Made by a program: the position numbers and the translations under genes. This document shows, in pieces, positions 1 to 6,682 of a stretch of 7,735 nucleotides of DNA. The stretch's first letter is position 1, and each line of letters begins with the position of its first letter. The notes under the pieces are model-generated. The model was not told the DNA's origin and did not search any database. It saw only the letters and a program-made list of their open reading frames with translations. This stretch comes from Anaerolineae bacterium (GTDB lineage: Bacteria; Chloroflexota; Anaerolineae; 4572-78; J111), in NCBI GenBank assembly GCA_020433785.1, contig JAGRCC010001000.1, forward strand, positions 1-7,735. The letters are read 5' to 3'.

Positions 1-123
1 CGATTTTGGTTTTGTCCAAGAATTCGGATGTTCCTACCCGGCGAATGGTTCTTTTGGCAAAAATTCGGATGGTCTGGCGCGTTGAATCGTTCTTTTGGCA
101 AGAATTCGGATGGTGTCGTGCGG
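1..123. repeat. Degenerate 41-bp tandem repeat, three units (left end cut by window)
   Basis: Three units of exactly 41 bp can be laid out at 1-41, 42-82 and 83-123. The shared core AATTCGGATG starts at 21, 62 and 103. Units 2 and 3 share a longer core, TTCTTTTGGCA followed by A(A/G)AATTCGGATGGT, with one difference, while unit 1 is more diverged. The first unit begins at the window edge, so the array may extend further left. The period is not a multiple of three, so each unit changes reading frame, which argues against a coding repeat. Function unknown. Confidence 0.8.
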
Positions 124-368
124 CAGGTGCTTTTGAGTCGACAAAAAAATCCCAGGCGACTCGACCACAACCAGCGCCAGCGCCGAGACCTCGACTAACG
201 GCGGTGTCGATCTTAACGGCGCGTCTGAGATGGTGGTTGAGTTGGGCTAGCAAGCGTAGCGCCGCTGTAACCCGTCTATTTTCTTGACCTTTTTCCAAGC
301 CGGTTTAAAATGAGATATTGTAGTCGTAGTCACGTAAACGATTAACGTTGAACAAGATATATCGAACC
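124..368. other. Intergenic stretch without a convincing gene
   Basis: Open frames run through this stretch on both strands (plus from base 6 to 287; minus from about 297 to the left edge). Neither has a ribosome-binding site, a recognisable domain or a sensible composition; the plus frame is Arg/Ala/Pro-rich and crosses the 41-bp repeats. A 6-bp inverted repeat, GAGTCG (135-140) and CGACTC (157-162), is probably incidental. The minus frame could be a remnant of a decayed gene, but I do not recognise it. The only supported element is the promoter-like sequence at 284-311. Confidence 0.5.
284..311 (+). promoter_or_regulatory. Sigma70-like promoter, probably for the rhodanese gene
   Basis: TTGACC (284-289) and TAAAAT (306-311) are separated by 16 bp, a near-consensus -35/-10 pair on the plus strand. 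Transcription would begin near 318 and give a leader of about 190 nt before the rhodanese ATG. That leader would contain the whole inverted-repeat element at 369-450, which could fold as a hairpin in the RNA. It is called from sequence match only. Confidence 0.45.
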
Positions 369-450
369 AGGTGACAGTCACTTAGACGCGACAAATCGAC
401 TTGTTTAGGCTAAACGGATGTTCATTTTCGACAAAAAGTGACTGTCACCT
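369..450. mobile_element. MITE-like inverted-repeat element, copy 1
   Basis: This is an 82-bp element with perfect 15-bp terminal inverted repeats, AGGTGACAGTCACTT (369-383) and AAGTGACTGTCACCT (436-450). Each end is itself a small palindrome, GTGAC-N-GTCAC. The interior (393-413) matches copy 2 at 3533-3553 in the same orientation with about three differences and carries a local palindrome, GTTTAG-G-CTAAAC (403-415). On the right the similarity to copy 2 continues through AACTGCGTAA (455-464), but the outer 13-bp repeat of copy 2 is not recognisable on the left, so this copy looks partly decayed. It has no coding capacity. It sits between the putative promoter at 284 and the rhodanese gene. 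Confidence 0.75.
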
Positions 451-509
451 TTTGAACTGCGTAACTCATAAATTGTTCTTCTCACCCTCAATTCAAACGG
501 AGCAACCGC

Positions 510-866
510 ATGTGGAAAAAACTATTCGGCCTGGGATCATCCTCCGCTGTTAAAATCCAGAACATTACCGCGTCAGACCTGCACCAACGGATGCAAAATG
601 ACAAATCGATCATCTTGCTCGATGTCCGCACCGATCAGGAGTATCGCCACGACGGCCATATTCCCGGCACGCGACACATTCCGCTGTCCAACCTGGAGCA
701 GCAAAGCGGCAAGCTGCCCAAAGACCGGCCGATTGTTTGTGTGTGCCGGTCAGGTAATCGCAGCCGAACGGCTTGCCAACAGTTGGCCAATCAAGGCTTT
801 ACGGAGGTGATCAATTTGTCTGGAGGCATGATCGCCTGGCAGCAGGCCCGGCTGCCGGTGAAGTAA
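510..866 (+). CDS. Single-domain rhodanese-like sulfurtransferase
   Basis: This 118-residue protein is a single rhodanese domain, the usual length for GlpE/PspE-like members. Such enzymes carry sulfane sulfur as a cysteine persulfide and pass it to an acceptor such as cyanide, a thiol or a partner protein. Visible features are the LLDVRTDQEYRHDGHIPGTRHIPL block (from residue 36), the active-site loop CRSGNRS with the catalytic Cys79, and the closing NLSGGMIAWQQ segment. The active loop is intact, so the protein should be functional. There is no signal peptide; the short N-terminal MWKKLFG is not long enough to be a membrane anchor, so a cytoplasmic location is likely. GGAG at 499-502 lies 7 nt before the ATG and supports the start. 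The gene is followed by 286 bp before the first kinase, which has its own promoter-like site, so a shared operon is possible but not required. The physiological substrate cannot be told from sequence. Confidence 0.92.
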   Translation: MWKKLFGLGSSSAVKIQNITASDLHQRMQNDKSIILLDVRTDQEYRHDGHIPGTRHIPLSNLEQQSGKLPKDRPIVCVCRSGNRSRTACQQLANQGFTEVINLSGGMIAWQQARLPVK

Positions 867-950
867 GACGGCTCATTGACCAGGTACAATTAGAAAGTCA
901 TTTGAGGGATCAGCCCCGGCGAGCTTTAGCATTTCCTCATATCCGATTTA

Positions 951-959
951 TGGTATAAT
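951..959 (+). promoter_or_regulatory. Extended -10 promoter upstream of the first hybrid kinase
   Basis: TGGTATAAT is a perfect -10 hexamer (954-959) with the upstream TGn extension. No good -35 hexamer lies 16-18 bp upstream, which is compatible with an extended -10 promoter. Transcription would start near 966 and give a leader of about 190 nt before the ATG at 1153. Apart from this site and the short direct repeat GGCCCC (962-967 and 975-980), the gap 867-1152 shows no gene or clear terminator. Confidence 0.5.
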
Positions 960-1116
960 ATGGCCCCGTTACACGGCCCCTTCATCCATTGCTTGACTAC
1001 AAACAATTAAATATCTTGGAAACCCCAATGGCAGTCACGCTCGAGTGTCTGTCATCTTTGAAACCGCCACATACGACCTTTTAGACGATTTCCAATTCGC
1101 TGTGACGTAAAGTAGG

Positions 1117-1152
1117 TTTGCAACGATGCATACATAGCCAAGGATCAAAGAT
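1117..1152 (+). promoter_or_regulatory. Leader with ribosome-binding site, shared with the second kinase
   Basis: The last 32 bp before the ATG match the 33 bp before the second kinase (CAACGAT..., GCCAAGGA..., A-rich spacer) with one indel and several substitutions. AAGGA at 1140-1144 is a Shine-Dalgarno sequence 8 nt from the ATG. The match shows that the duplicated unit includes the translation start region and fixes both start codons. Confidence 0.7.
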
Positions 1153-3453
1153 ATGACCCTGGAAACACCTCCCCGGCACGACTCGAATGAGTTATACCAA
1201 GTGCTTTTCGAACAGGCTGCCGACGGCATCTTTATCGCCGATGCGAACGGGCGCTACATTGAGGTCAACCGGCGCGGCTGCGAGATGCTGGGCTACACTC
1301 GGACGGAAATATTGAGCCTATCGATGGCCGATCTCATTCCGGAGGAGGATCAGGGGCCAGACCCACTGGAGATAGAGGCTATACGAGCCGGAAAAAACGT
1401 CCTGAAAGAACGGCGTCTGCGCGGCCAAGATGGCCGCTTGCTGCCGGTAGAAATTAGCACTCATAGGTTGACTGATGGCCGTTTTCTAGAAATCGTGCAC
1501 GACATCAGCGAGCAAAAAAAGGCAGCGGAAAGGCTGCGCCATACAACCCAAGAATTACAGCGGGTTACGACTTCAATTTCAGACTATCTCTGGAGCGCCG
1601 AGCTTGATGAAGACGGCAACTGGTCGCATAATTATTACTCGCCGGTTGTGGAGAAAATAACCGGCTATCCTCCCCAGTTTTTTCTAGAAAACCCCGAACG
1701 CTGGCTAAGTACCGTTTACCCGGATGACCAACCGCGCTTGCTCACCGCCCTTCAGCGCATTATAAGCAGACAATCGGAGCGCGAGGAGGAGGAATATCGT
1801 ACAATACGCCCCGATGGCACACTATGTTGGGTTCGAGACAGTGTCATCGTCACCCAACTGGCACCCGATCACCTTCGGGTTGACGGCGTAGTCAGCGACA
1901 TTACCGAACGCCGGCGAGCGGAGGATGAACTTCGAGCCAGTGAGGCCCGCTTTCGGACCTTTGTTGACCACGCGACCGATGCTTTTTTTCTGCATGGCGA
2001 CCAGGGCATCATCTTGGATGTGAACCGTCAGGCTTGCGAGAGCTTAGGCTATACCCGTGAGGAGCTGATTGGGATGTCCCCGTATAATTTTGATCCGGGA
2101 GCCAACCCAGCTTTCCATGAGCAGTTAAGGATCCGAATGAACGCCGGAGAAGTGGTGGAATTTGAGTCTACGCACCGGCGGAAAGATGGCACCGTGTTCC
2201 CGGTTGAAGTCCGCATCCGTCCGTTTTGGCAAGGTGATCGACAGTTGCGTCTTTCTCTCGCTCGAGACATCACTGAGCGCAAGAAGTTGGAAGCCGAAAA
2301 CAAACAGCTCACGGCTCAGTTTTATCATGCTCAGAAAATGGAGTCCATTGGGCAGTTGGCCGGGGGCATTGCTCACGAATTCAACAACCTGCTGGTCCCG
2401 ATTATCGGCTATATCGAATTAAACCTGGCCGCGTTAGATCCCACCAGCCAACTGTATGCCGATTTAACCGTCGTCATAAAAGCCGCCAACCGCGCCGCCG
2501 ACCTCACCCGCCAGATTGTGGCCTTTAGCCGTCAACAACTTTTAGAACTCAGCTTGCTCGACCTTAACAGCGTTATTGCTAACTTTCAAAGAATGCTGCA
2601 ACGCTTGATTGGTGAAGATATCCAATTACAAACCGTGCTTGGCCCTGATGTGGTTCTCGTCAAAGCTGACCAAAGCCAAATTGAGCAAGTGATTATGAAT
2701 TTGGTCATCAACGCTCGCGATGCGATGCCTACCGGTGGCAAGCTCACTATCGAAACCACCAACGCCTTCTTAGATGAAACCTATGTCAAAAAACACACCG
2801 ACAATCTGGCTCCGGGGCCCTATGTCATGCTAGCCATAAGCGACACTGGCCACGGCATCGATGCCGCCACCCAAAAACGTATTTTCGATCCCTTCTTTAC
2901 CACCAAAGCCCAAGGGCAGGGCACCGGCTTAGGTCTAGCCACCGTCTTTGGCATCATCAAACAACACCAAGGTCACATCATGGTTTACAGCAAACCCGAC
3001 CACGGCGCCACCTTCAAAATTTATTTTCCCAAAGTAGAAGAAGTACAACAAACGGTTGATTCCTCATCGCCACAACCTGCCTCTATGTTTGGCACGGAAA
3101 CCGTTTTGGTGGTAGAAGATGAAGAATTGGTGCGCCAACTGGTGTGCGAAACCCTGGAAGCCCACGGCTATGACGTTATTGAAGCCCAAAGCCCGGCCGA
3201 TGGTCTTCAGTTGGCCTCAAACCAATCGACCATCCATCTGCTGGTCACCGATGTCATTATGCCTGAGATGAACGGCAAAGAAGTTTATCATAAGGTGGCG
3301 GCGCTACATCCGACCTGTAAAGTGTTGTATATGTCCGGCTACACCAACAAGATCATCGGCCATCGCGGCATTTTGGACGCAGGCATCAACTTTCTCCAAA
3401 AACCTTTCACCGTTCACAACCTTGTTGGCAAAGTGAGAACTGTGTTGTCATGA
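1153..3453 (+). CDS. Cytoplasmic hybrid sensor histidine kinase, PAS-PAS-PAS-HisKA-HATPase-REC
   Basis: This 766-residue hybrid two-component kinase senses a signal through PAS domains, autophosphorylates a histidine and passes phosphate to its own receiver. Domains in order are PAS 1 (about 11-122, ending in a DIS-E-Q-K PAC-type tail), PAS 2 of the PAS_3 type (about 135-252), PAS 3 (about 262-376), HisKA (about 392-460), HATPase (about 500-628) and REC (about 648-766). The H-box AGGIAHEFNNLL contains His408 and belongs to the HPK4-like class. The N-box has Asn516 and Asn520, G1 is DTGHG (564-568), the F-box is FDPFFTTK and G2 is GQGTGLGL (588-595). The receiver keeps the acidic pair Glu655/Asp656, the phospho-acceptor Asp700, Ser728 and Lys750. 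All catalytic residues look intact. No transmembrane segment or signal peptide is seen, so it should be soluble and respond to a cytoplasmic cue; the ligand is unknown. No DNA-binding output or Hpt domain is present, so an unlinked partner must relay or drain the phosphate. The start is supported by AAGGA 8 nt upstream. Confidence 0.95.
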   Translation: MTLETPPRHDSNELYQVLFEQAADGIFIADANGRYIEVNRRGCEMLGYTRTEILSLSMADLIPEEDQGPDPLEIEAIRAGKNVLKERRLRGQDGRLLPVEISTHRLTDGRFLEIVHDISEQKKAAERLRHTTQELQRVTTSISDYLWSAELDEDGNWSHNYYSPVVEKITGYPPQFFLENPERWLSTVYPDDQPRLLTALQRIISRQSEREEEEYRTIRPDGTLCWVRDSVIVTQLAPDHLRVDGVVSDITERRRAEDELRASEARFRTFVDHATDAFFLHGDQGIILDVNRQACESLGYTREELIGMSPYNFDPGANPAFHEQLRIRMNAGEVVEFESTHRRKDGTVFPVEVRIRPFWQGDRQLRLSLARDITERKKLEAENKQLTAQFYHAQKMESIGQLAGGIAHEFNNLLVPIIGYIELNLAALDPTSQLYADLTVVIKAANRAADLTRQIVAFSRQQLLELSLLDLNSVIANFQRMLQRLIGEDIQLQTVLGPDVVLVKADQSQIEQVIMNLVINARDAMPTGGKLTIETTNAFLDETYVKKHTDNLAPGPYVMLAISDTGHGIDAATQKRIFDPFFTTKAQGQGTGLGLATVFGIIKQHQGHIMVYSKPDHGATFKIYFPKVEEVQQTVDSSSPQPASMFGTETVLVVEDEELVRQLVCETLEAHGYDVIEAQSPADGLQLASNQSTIHLLVTDVIMPEMNGKEVYHKVAALHPTCKVLYMSGYTNKIIGHRGILDAGINFLQKPFTVHNLVGKVRTVLS

Positions 3454-3489
3454 ACTGTATTTGCCGCTGGTATGCTTTGGTGATTAATT

Positions 3490-3611
3490 CAGGGCTTACG
3501 CAAAAGTCAGGTGACAGTCACTTGGACCTCCTAAATCGACCTATTTGGGCTAATCCAAGGCCGATTTACGACCAATAAGTGACTGTCACCTTTATAACTG
3601 CGTAAGCCCTG
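3490..3611. mobile_element. MITE-like inverted-repeat element, copy 2 (complete form)
   Basis: The 122-bp element has nested inverted repeats. The outer arms are CAGGGCTTACGCA (3490-3502) and TGCGTAAGCCCTG (3599-3611), a perfect 13 bp. The inner arms are AGGTGACAGTCACTT (3509-3523) and AAGTGACTGTCACCT (3577-3591), a perfect 15 bp identical to copy 1. An internal pair TAAATCG (3532-3538) and CGATTTA (3562-3568) and a core TTGG/CCAA allow the whole element to fold as one long interrupted hairpin. There is no open reading frame. No exact target-site duplication abuts the ends; ATTC occurs on both sides (3487-3490 and 3613-3616) but not symmetrically. The outer ends look like insertion-sequence termini, which suggests a non-autonomous element mobilised in trans; the family is not identified. 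Confidence 0.75.
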
Positions 3612-3690
3612 GATTCTCATTCTTTAATTGACGGTTATCTCTGGAAGGCACAAGTCGTAAAAAATCCTATAGGCTGTAACATGCAGCAAC

Positions 3691-3727
3691 TTTACAACGA
3701 TACACCTGTAAGCCAAGGACAAAAAAT
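3691..3727 (+). promoter_or_regulatory. Leader with ribosome-binding site, paralogous to 1117-1152
   Basis: This is the counterpart of the leader before the first kinase, with ACAACGATAC, GCCAAGGA and an A-rich spacer before the ATG. AAGGA at 3715-3719 is 8 nt from the start codon, the same spacing as in the first gene. Upstream, TTGACG (3628-3633) resembles a -35 box but has no -10 at suitable distance, so I cannot assign a promoter. The gene may be read through from the first kinase. Confidence 0.65.
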
Positions 3728-6535
3728 ATGACCCTGGAAACACCTCCTCAGCGCGACTCGGAAGAGCTGTATCAAGCGCTTTTCGAACAAGCGGCCGACG
3801 GCATTTTTATCACCAATGCTGACGGACATTTCATCGAGGTCAATCGGCATGGCTGCGAAATGCTGGGCTACACCCGAGCGGAAATATTGAGCCTGTCGAT
3901 GGAAGATTTCATTCCGGACGAGGATCAGGAGACGGATCCGCTAGATATAGATGCGCTGCGGGCCGGAAAAACCGTCCTGAAAGAACGTCGCCTACGCGGC
4001 AAAGACAGCCGGCTGGTGCCGGTAGAAATCAGCACCCGTATGCTCACAGATGGCCGTTTTTTGGGGATAGTCCGCGACATTACCGAACGCAAGCAGATGC
4101 AGGAAGAGCACCAGGCTCATCTCTGGTTCTTGGAAAGTCTCGATCGCGTTAACCGAGCCATGCAGAAGACCAATGATATCGAGCAGATGATGAGTGATGT
4201 GCTTGATATTATCTTGACCGTCTTTGAATGCGACCGGGCCTGGCTGGTTTACCCCTGCGACCCGGAAACAGACTTTTGGGAAATACCAATGGAGAGGAGC
4301 CGACCGGAATATCCCGGGCTTAGCGTTCCCGGTTTAAAGATGCCTGTCACCCCCCAAATAATCGAAATCATGCGTTTAGCCAACACCTTAAGCGGTTCGG
4401 TAACCTATGGTCCGGGCAGCGCGTACGAAATTCCGTCGGAGATTCAAACTTTTGGGGTCCAGTCCACTATCACCACCGTTTTCCACCCCAAGTCGAGCAA
4501 GCCGTGGATGTTTGGCCTGCACCAATGTTCGTATCCAAGAATTTGGACAGCGTCAGAGGAACGGTTATTCCAGGAAGTTAGCCGCCGAATGGCCGACAGC
4601 CTAACCAGTTTGTTGGCATACCGCGATCTGCGCGAAAGCCAGGACAAATTGGCCGAAGCCGAACGCATCGCCCACGTCGGCTATTGGGATTTTGACATCG
4701 AACAAGGGCGGGTGAATTTGTCTAATGAAGCCTGCCGCATTTTTGGATTACAACTGCAAAAGCACAGTTTCGATATAACCTTTATCACTAAACGCATTCA
4801 TCCTGAAGACTTGCCGAGGCTGGAACAGACTAGAGACGAATCGCTGCAAGCTAAACGGTACTATGATCTGGAATACCGTGTTATTCGACCTAACGGCGAT
4901 ATACGGTTTATTCACAGCCGGTCAAATGTTGTGCGGTCTGAAACCGGTCAGACCCTTCGCCTATTTGGTACAATACAAGACGTTACGAAACGCCGGCGAG
5001 CCGAAGACGAACTCCGGGCCAGTGAAGCTCGCTTTCGCACCTTTGTTGACCACGCGACCGATGCGTTTTTCCTACACGACGACCAGGGCAAAGTTATAGA
5101 CGTGAACCGTCAGGCTTGTGAAAGCTTAGGATATACGCGTGAGGAACTTATCGGGATGACTCCGGATAATTATGATATTGTTGTCGACAAAGCTTTGATA
5201 AAACAGATAATAGACCGGCTGAATGCCGGAGAAATTGTGGCATTTGAGTCTAAGCATCGGCGGAAAGATGGAACCATATTCCCGGTTGAGGTTCGCGCTC
5301 GTCCGTTACAGCAGGATAATCGCCGGCTTGGAATTGCTCTCGTTCGAGACATCACTGAGCGGAAGCAGTTGGAAGCCGAAAATGAGAAGCTCACGGCGCA
5401 GTTTTACCAGGCTCAGAGAATGGAGTCTATTGGTCAATTGGCTGGAGGCATTGCCCACGATTTCAACAACCTGCTGATCCCAATTATGGGGTATATCGAA
5501 CTAAACCTGGCCGAATTAGACTCCCGCAGCAAACTCTATGCCGATTTAACCCAGGTGAGAAAGGCCGCCGACCGAGCCGCCGACCTCACCCGACAAATTC
5601 TGGCCTTTAGCCGCCAACAGGTGTTGGAAATGAGCCTGCTTGACCTTAACAGCCTTATTGTCGACTTCCAAAAGATGCTCCAACGCTTACTGGGTGAAGA
5701 TATCGAACTACAGATCTTTCTAGCGCCCGGCTTGGTTCCCATCAAAGCCGATAAAAGCCAAATTGAGCAAGTGATCCTGAATTTGGCTGTGAACGCCCGC
5801 GACGCGATGTCGTCCGGCGGCAAGCTCACCATCGAAACCACCAATGCCTATCTGGACGAAACTTACGTTGAAAAATATGCCGGCAACTTAGCTGCGGGCC
5901 ACTACGTCATGCTGGCGGTCAGCGACACCGGCCAAGGCATCGATGCCGTCACCCAAAAGCGTATTTTCGATCCGTTCTTTACCACCAAAGAACAAGGTCA
6001 GGGTACCGGCTTAGGCTTATCCACCGTCTTTGGGATTATCAAACAGCATCAAGGCCACATCTTGGTTTATAGCGAATCAAGTAACGGCACGACCTTCAAA
6101 ATTTATCTACCCAAAGCAGAAGAAATTCCGCAATCGATTATTTCCCCCACAACCAAGCCTATCACCGTGTTTGGTACGGAAACAGTTTTGGTGGTAGAAG
6201 ATGAAGAAATGGTTCGCAAACTTGTGTGCGAAACCCTGGAAGCCCACGGCTATGACGTGCTTGAAGCCCTAAGCCCGGCCGATGGTCTTAAACTGGCCTC
6301 AGATAAATCGACCATCCATCTGCTGGTCACCGATGTCATTATGCCCGAGATGAATGGCAAAGCGCTTTATAACCAGGTAACGGCTCTCCAGCCGAACTGT
6401 AAAGTGTTATATATGTCGGGCTATACCAACAACGTTATCGTCCACCACGGCATTCTGGACGAAGGCATTAACTTTCTCCAAAAACCCTTCACCATCCATA
6501 ACCTTGTTCGAAAAGTGAGACATGTGTTGTCGTGA
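3728..6535 (+). CDS. Cytoplasmic hybrid sensor histidine kinase, PAS-GAF-PAS-PAS-HisKA-HATPase-REC
   Basis: This 935-residue paralogue of the preceding kinase carries a different sensor middle. Domains in order are PAS 1 (about 11-122), GAF (about 132-300), PAS 2 (about 306-421), PAS 3 (about 432-545), HisKA (about 561-630), HATPase (about 668-797) and REC (about 817-935). The H-box GGIAHDFNNLL has His577. The N-box has Asn685 and Asn689, G1 is DTGQG (733-737), the F-box is FDPFFTTK and G2 is GQGTGLGL (757-764). The receiver has Glu824/Asp825, the phospho-acceptor Asp869, Ser897 and Lys919, so phosphorelay chemistry should be complete. By eye, PAS 1 is about 76% and REC about 81% identical to the first kinase. 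The GAF domain (ECDRAWLVYPCDP and FGLHQCSYPRIWT stretches) has no counterpart there and may bind a small ligand; no bilin-type Cys-His site is evident. No membrane segment, Hpt or DNA-binding domain is seen. The output partner is not in the window. Confidence 0.95.
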   Translation: MTLETPPQRDSEELYQALFEQAADGIFITNADGHFIEVNRHGCEMLGYTRAEILSLSMEDFIPDEDQETDPLDIDALRAGKTVLKERRLRGKDSRLVPVEISTRMLTDGRFLGIVRDITERKQMQEEHQAHLWFLESLDRVNRAMQKTNDIEQMMSDVLDIILTVFECDRAWLVYPCDPETDFWEIPMERSRPEYPGLSVPGLKMPVTPQIIEIMRLANTLSGSVTYGPGSAYEIPSEIQTFGVQSTITTVFHPKSSKPWMFGLHQCSYPRIWTASEERLFQEVSRRMADSLTSLLAYRDLRESQDKLAEAERIAHVGYWDFDIEQGRVNLSNEACRIFGLQLQKHSFDITFITKRIHPEDLPRLEQTRDESLQAKRYYDLEYRVIRPNGDIRFIHSRSNVVRSETGQTLRLFGTIQDVTKRRRAEDELRASEARFRTFVDHATDAFFLHDDQGKVIDVNRQACESLGYTREELIGMTPDNYDIVVDKALIKQIIDRLNAGEIVAFESKHRRKDGTIFPVEVRARPLQQDNRRLGIALVRDITERKQLEAENEKLTAQFYQAQRMESIGQLAGGIAHDFNNLLIPIMGYIELNLAELDSRSKLYADLTQVRKAADRAADLTRQILAFSRQQVLEMSLLDLNSLIVDFQKMLQRLLGEDIELQIFLAPGLVPIKADKSQIEQVILNLAVNARDAMSSGGKLTIETTNAYLDETYVEKYAGNLAAGHYVMLAVSDTGQGIDAVTQKRIFDPFFTTKEQGQGTGLGLSTVFGIIKQHQGHILVYSESSNGTTFKIYLPKAEEIPQSIISPTTKPITVFGTETVLVVEDEEMVRKLVCETLEAHGYDVLEALSPADGLKLASDKSTIHLLVTDVIMPEMNGKALYNQVTALQPNCKVLYMSGYTNNVIVHHGILDEGINFLQKPFTIHNLVRKVRHVLS

Positions 6536-6609
6536 AGCCGGGGTGAAGTGAAAATGGCGATTTTTAATTCGATAGACGTTCGCAAAATTAGGGCGTCGGA
6601 GAAAACGTT

Positions 6610-6662
6610 GGAGCATCAAAGCTTGCTTTGATCGTGTTTGACCAAGCAAGCTTTGATGCTCC
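6610..6662. terminator. Long perfect inverted repeat between convergent genes, possible bidirectional terminator
   Basis: GGAGCATCAAAGCTTGCTT (6610-6628) and its exact complement (6644-6662) make a 19-bp stem with a 15-nt loop. It lies 74 bp after the kinase stop and 20 bp beyond the permease stop on the other strand, a normal place for a shared terminator. Neither side has a strong T-tract (TTTT within CGTTTTC for the minus strand, only ACTTTG for the plus strand), so intrinsic termination may be inefficient. A second, mutually exclusive hairpin ATCAAAG-CTTG-CTTTGAT (6615-6632) is nested in the left arm. It could instead be a dispersed palindromic repeat. Confidence 0.6.
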
Positions 6663-6682
6663 TGGTATACTTTGTTCGCCGC

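Noticed and set aside
1..123. Possible CRISPR array
   Set aside because: The constant core and variable part together span only 41 bp, leaving 12-16 bp of variable sequence, too short for spacers; the repeats are also diverged and no cas gene is present.
6..287. 93-codon plus-strand open frame at the left edge
   Set aside because: It crosses the 41-bp repeats, which shift frame at every unit, has no ribosome-binding site and has an Arg/Pro/Ala-rich composition with no recognisable domain.
1028..1084. 18-codon open frame as a leader peptide before the first kinase
   Set aside because: It has only a weak GGA upstream, no run of regulatory codons and no following terminator/antiterminator structure, and it is not conserved before the second kinase.
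2049..2422. Antisense and alternative-frame open frames inside the kinases
   Set aside because: They overlap conserved PAS and HisKA coding sequence, have no ribosome-binding sites and mirror each other in both paralogues, as expected for shadow frames.
369..3611. Composite transposon carrying the rhodanese and first kinase between two element copies
   Set aside because: The two copies are short, directly oriented and without a transposase. The outer repeat is missing on the left of copy 1 and no target-site duplication flanks the whole segment.
4118..4630. Bilin-binding (phytochrome-like) GAF domain in the second kinase
   Set aside because: The HQCSYPRIW segment resembles the closing motif found in many GAF domains, but the usual chromophore Cys-His site is not seen and the preceding PAS is not in phytochrome arrangement, so light sensing is not supported.
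6638..6671. TTGACC and TGGTATACT as a plus-strand promoter antisense to the permease
   Set aside because: The spacing between the hexamers is 22 bp, too long for a normal promoter, and the -35 match lies in the loop of the palindrome. A weak extended -10 alone is not enough.
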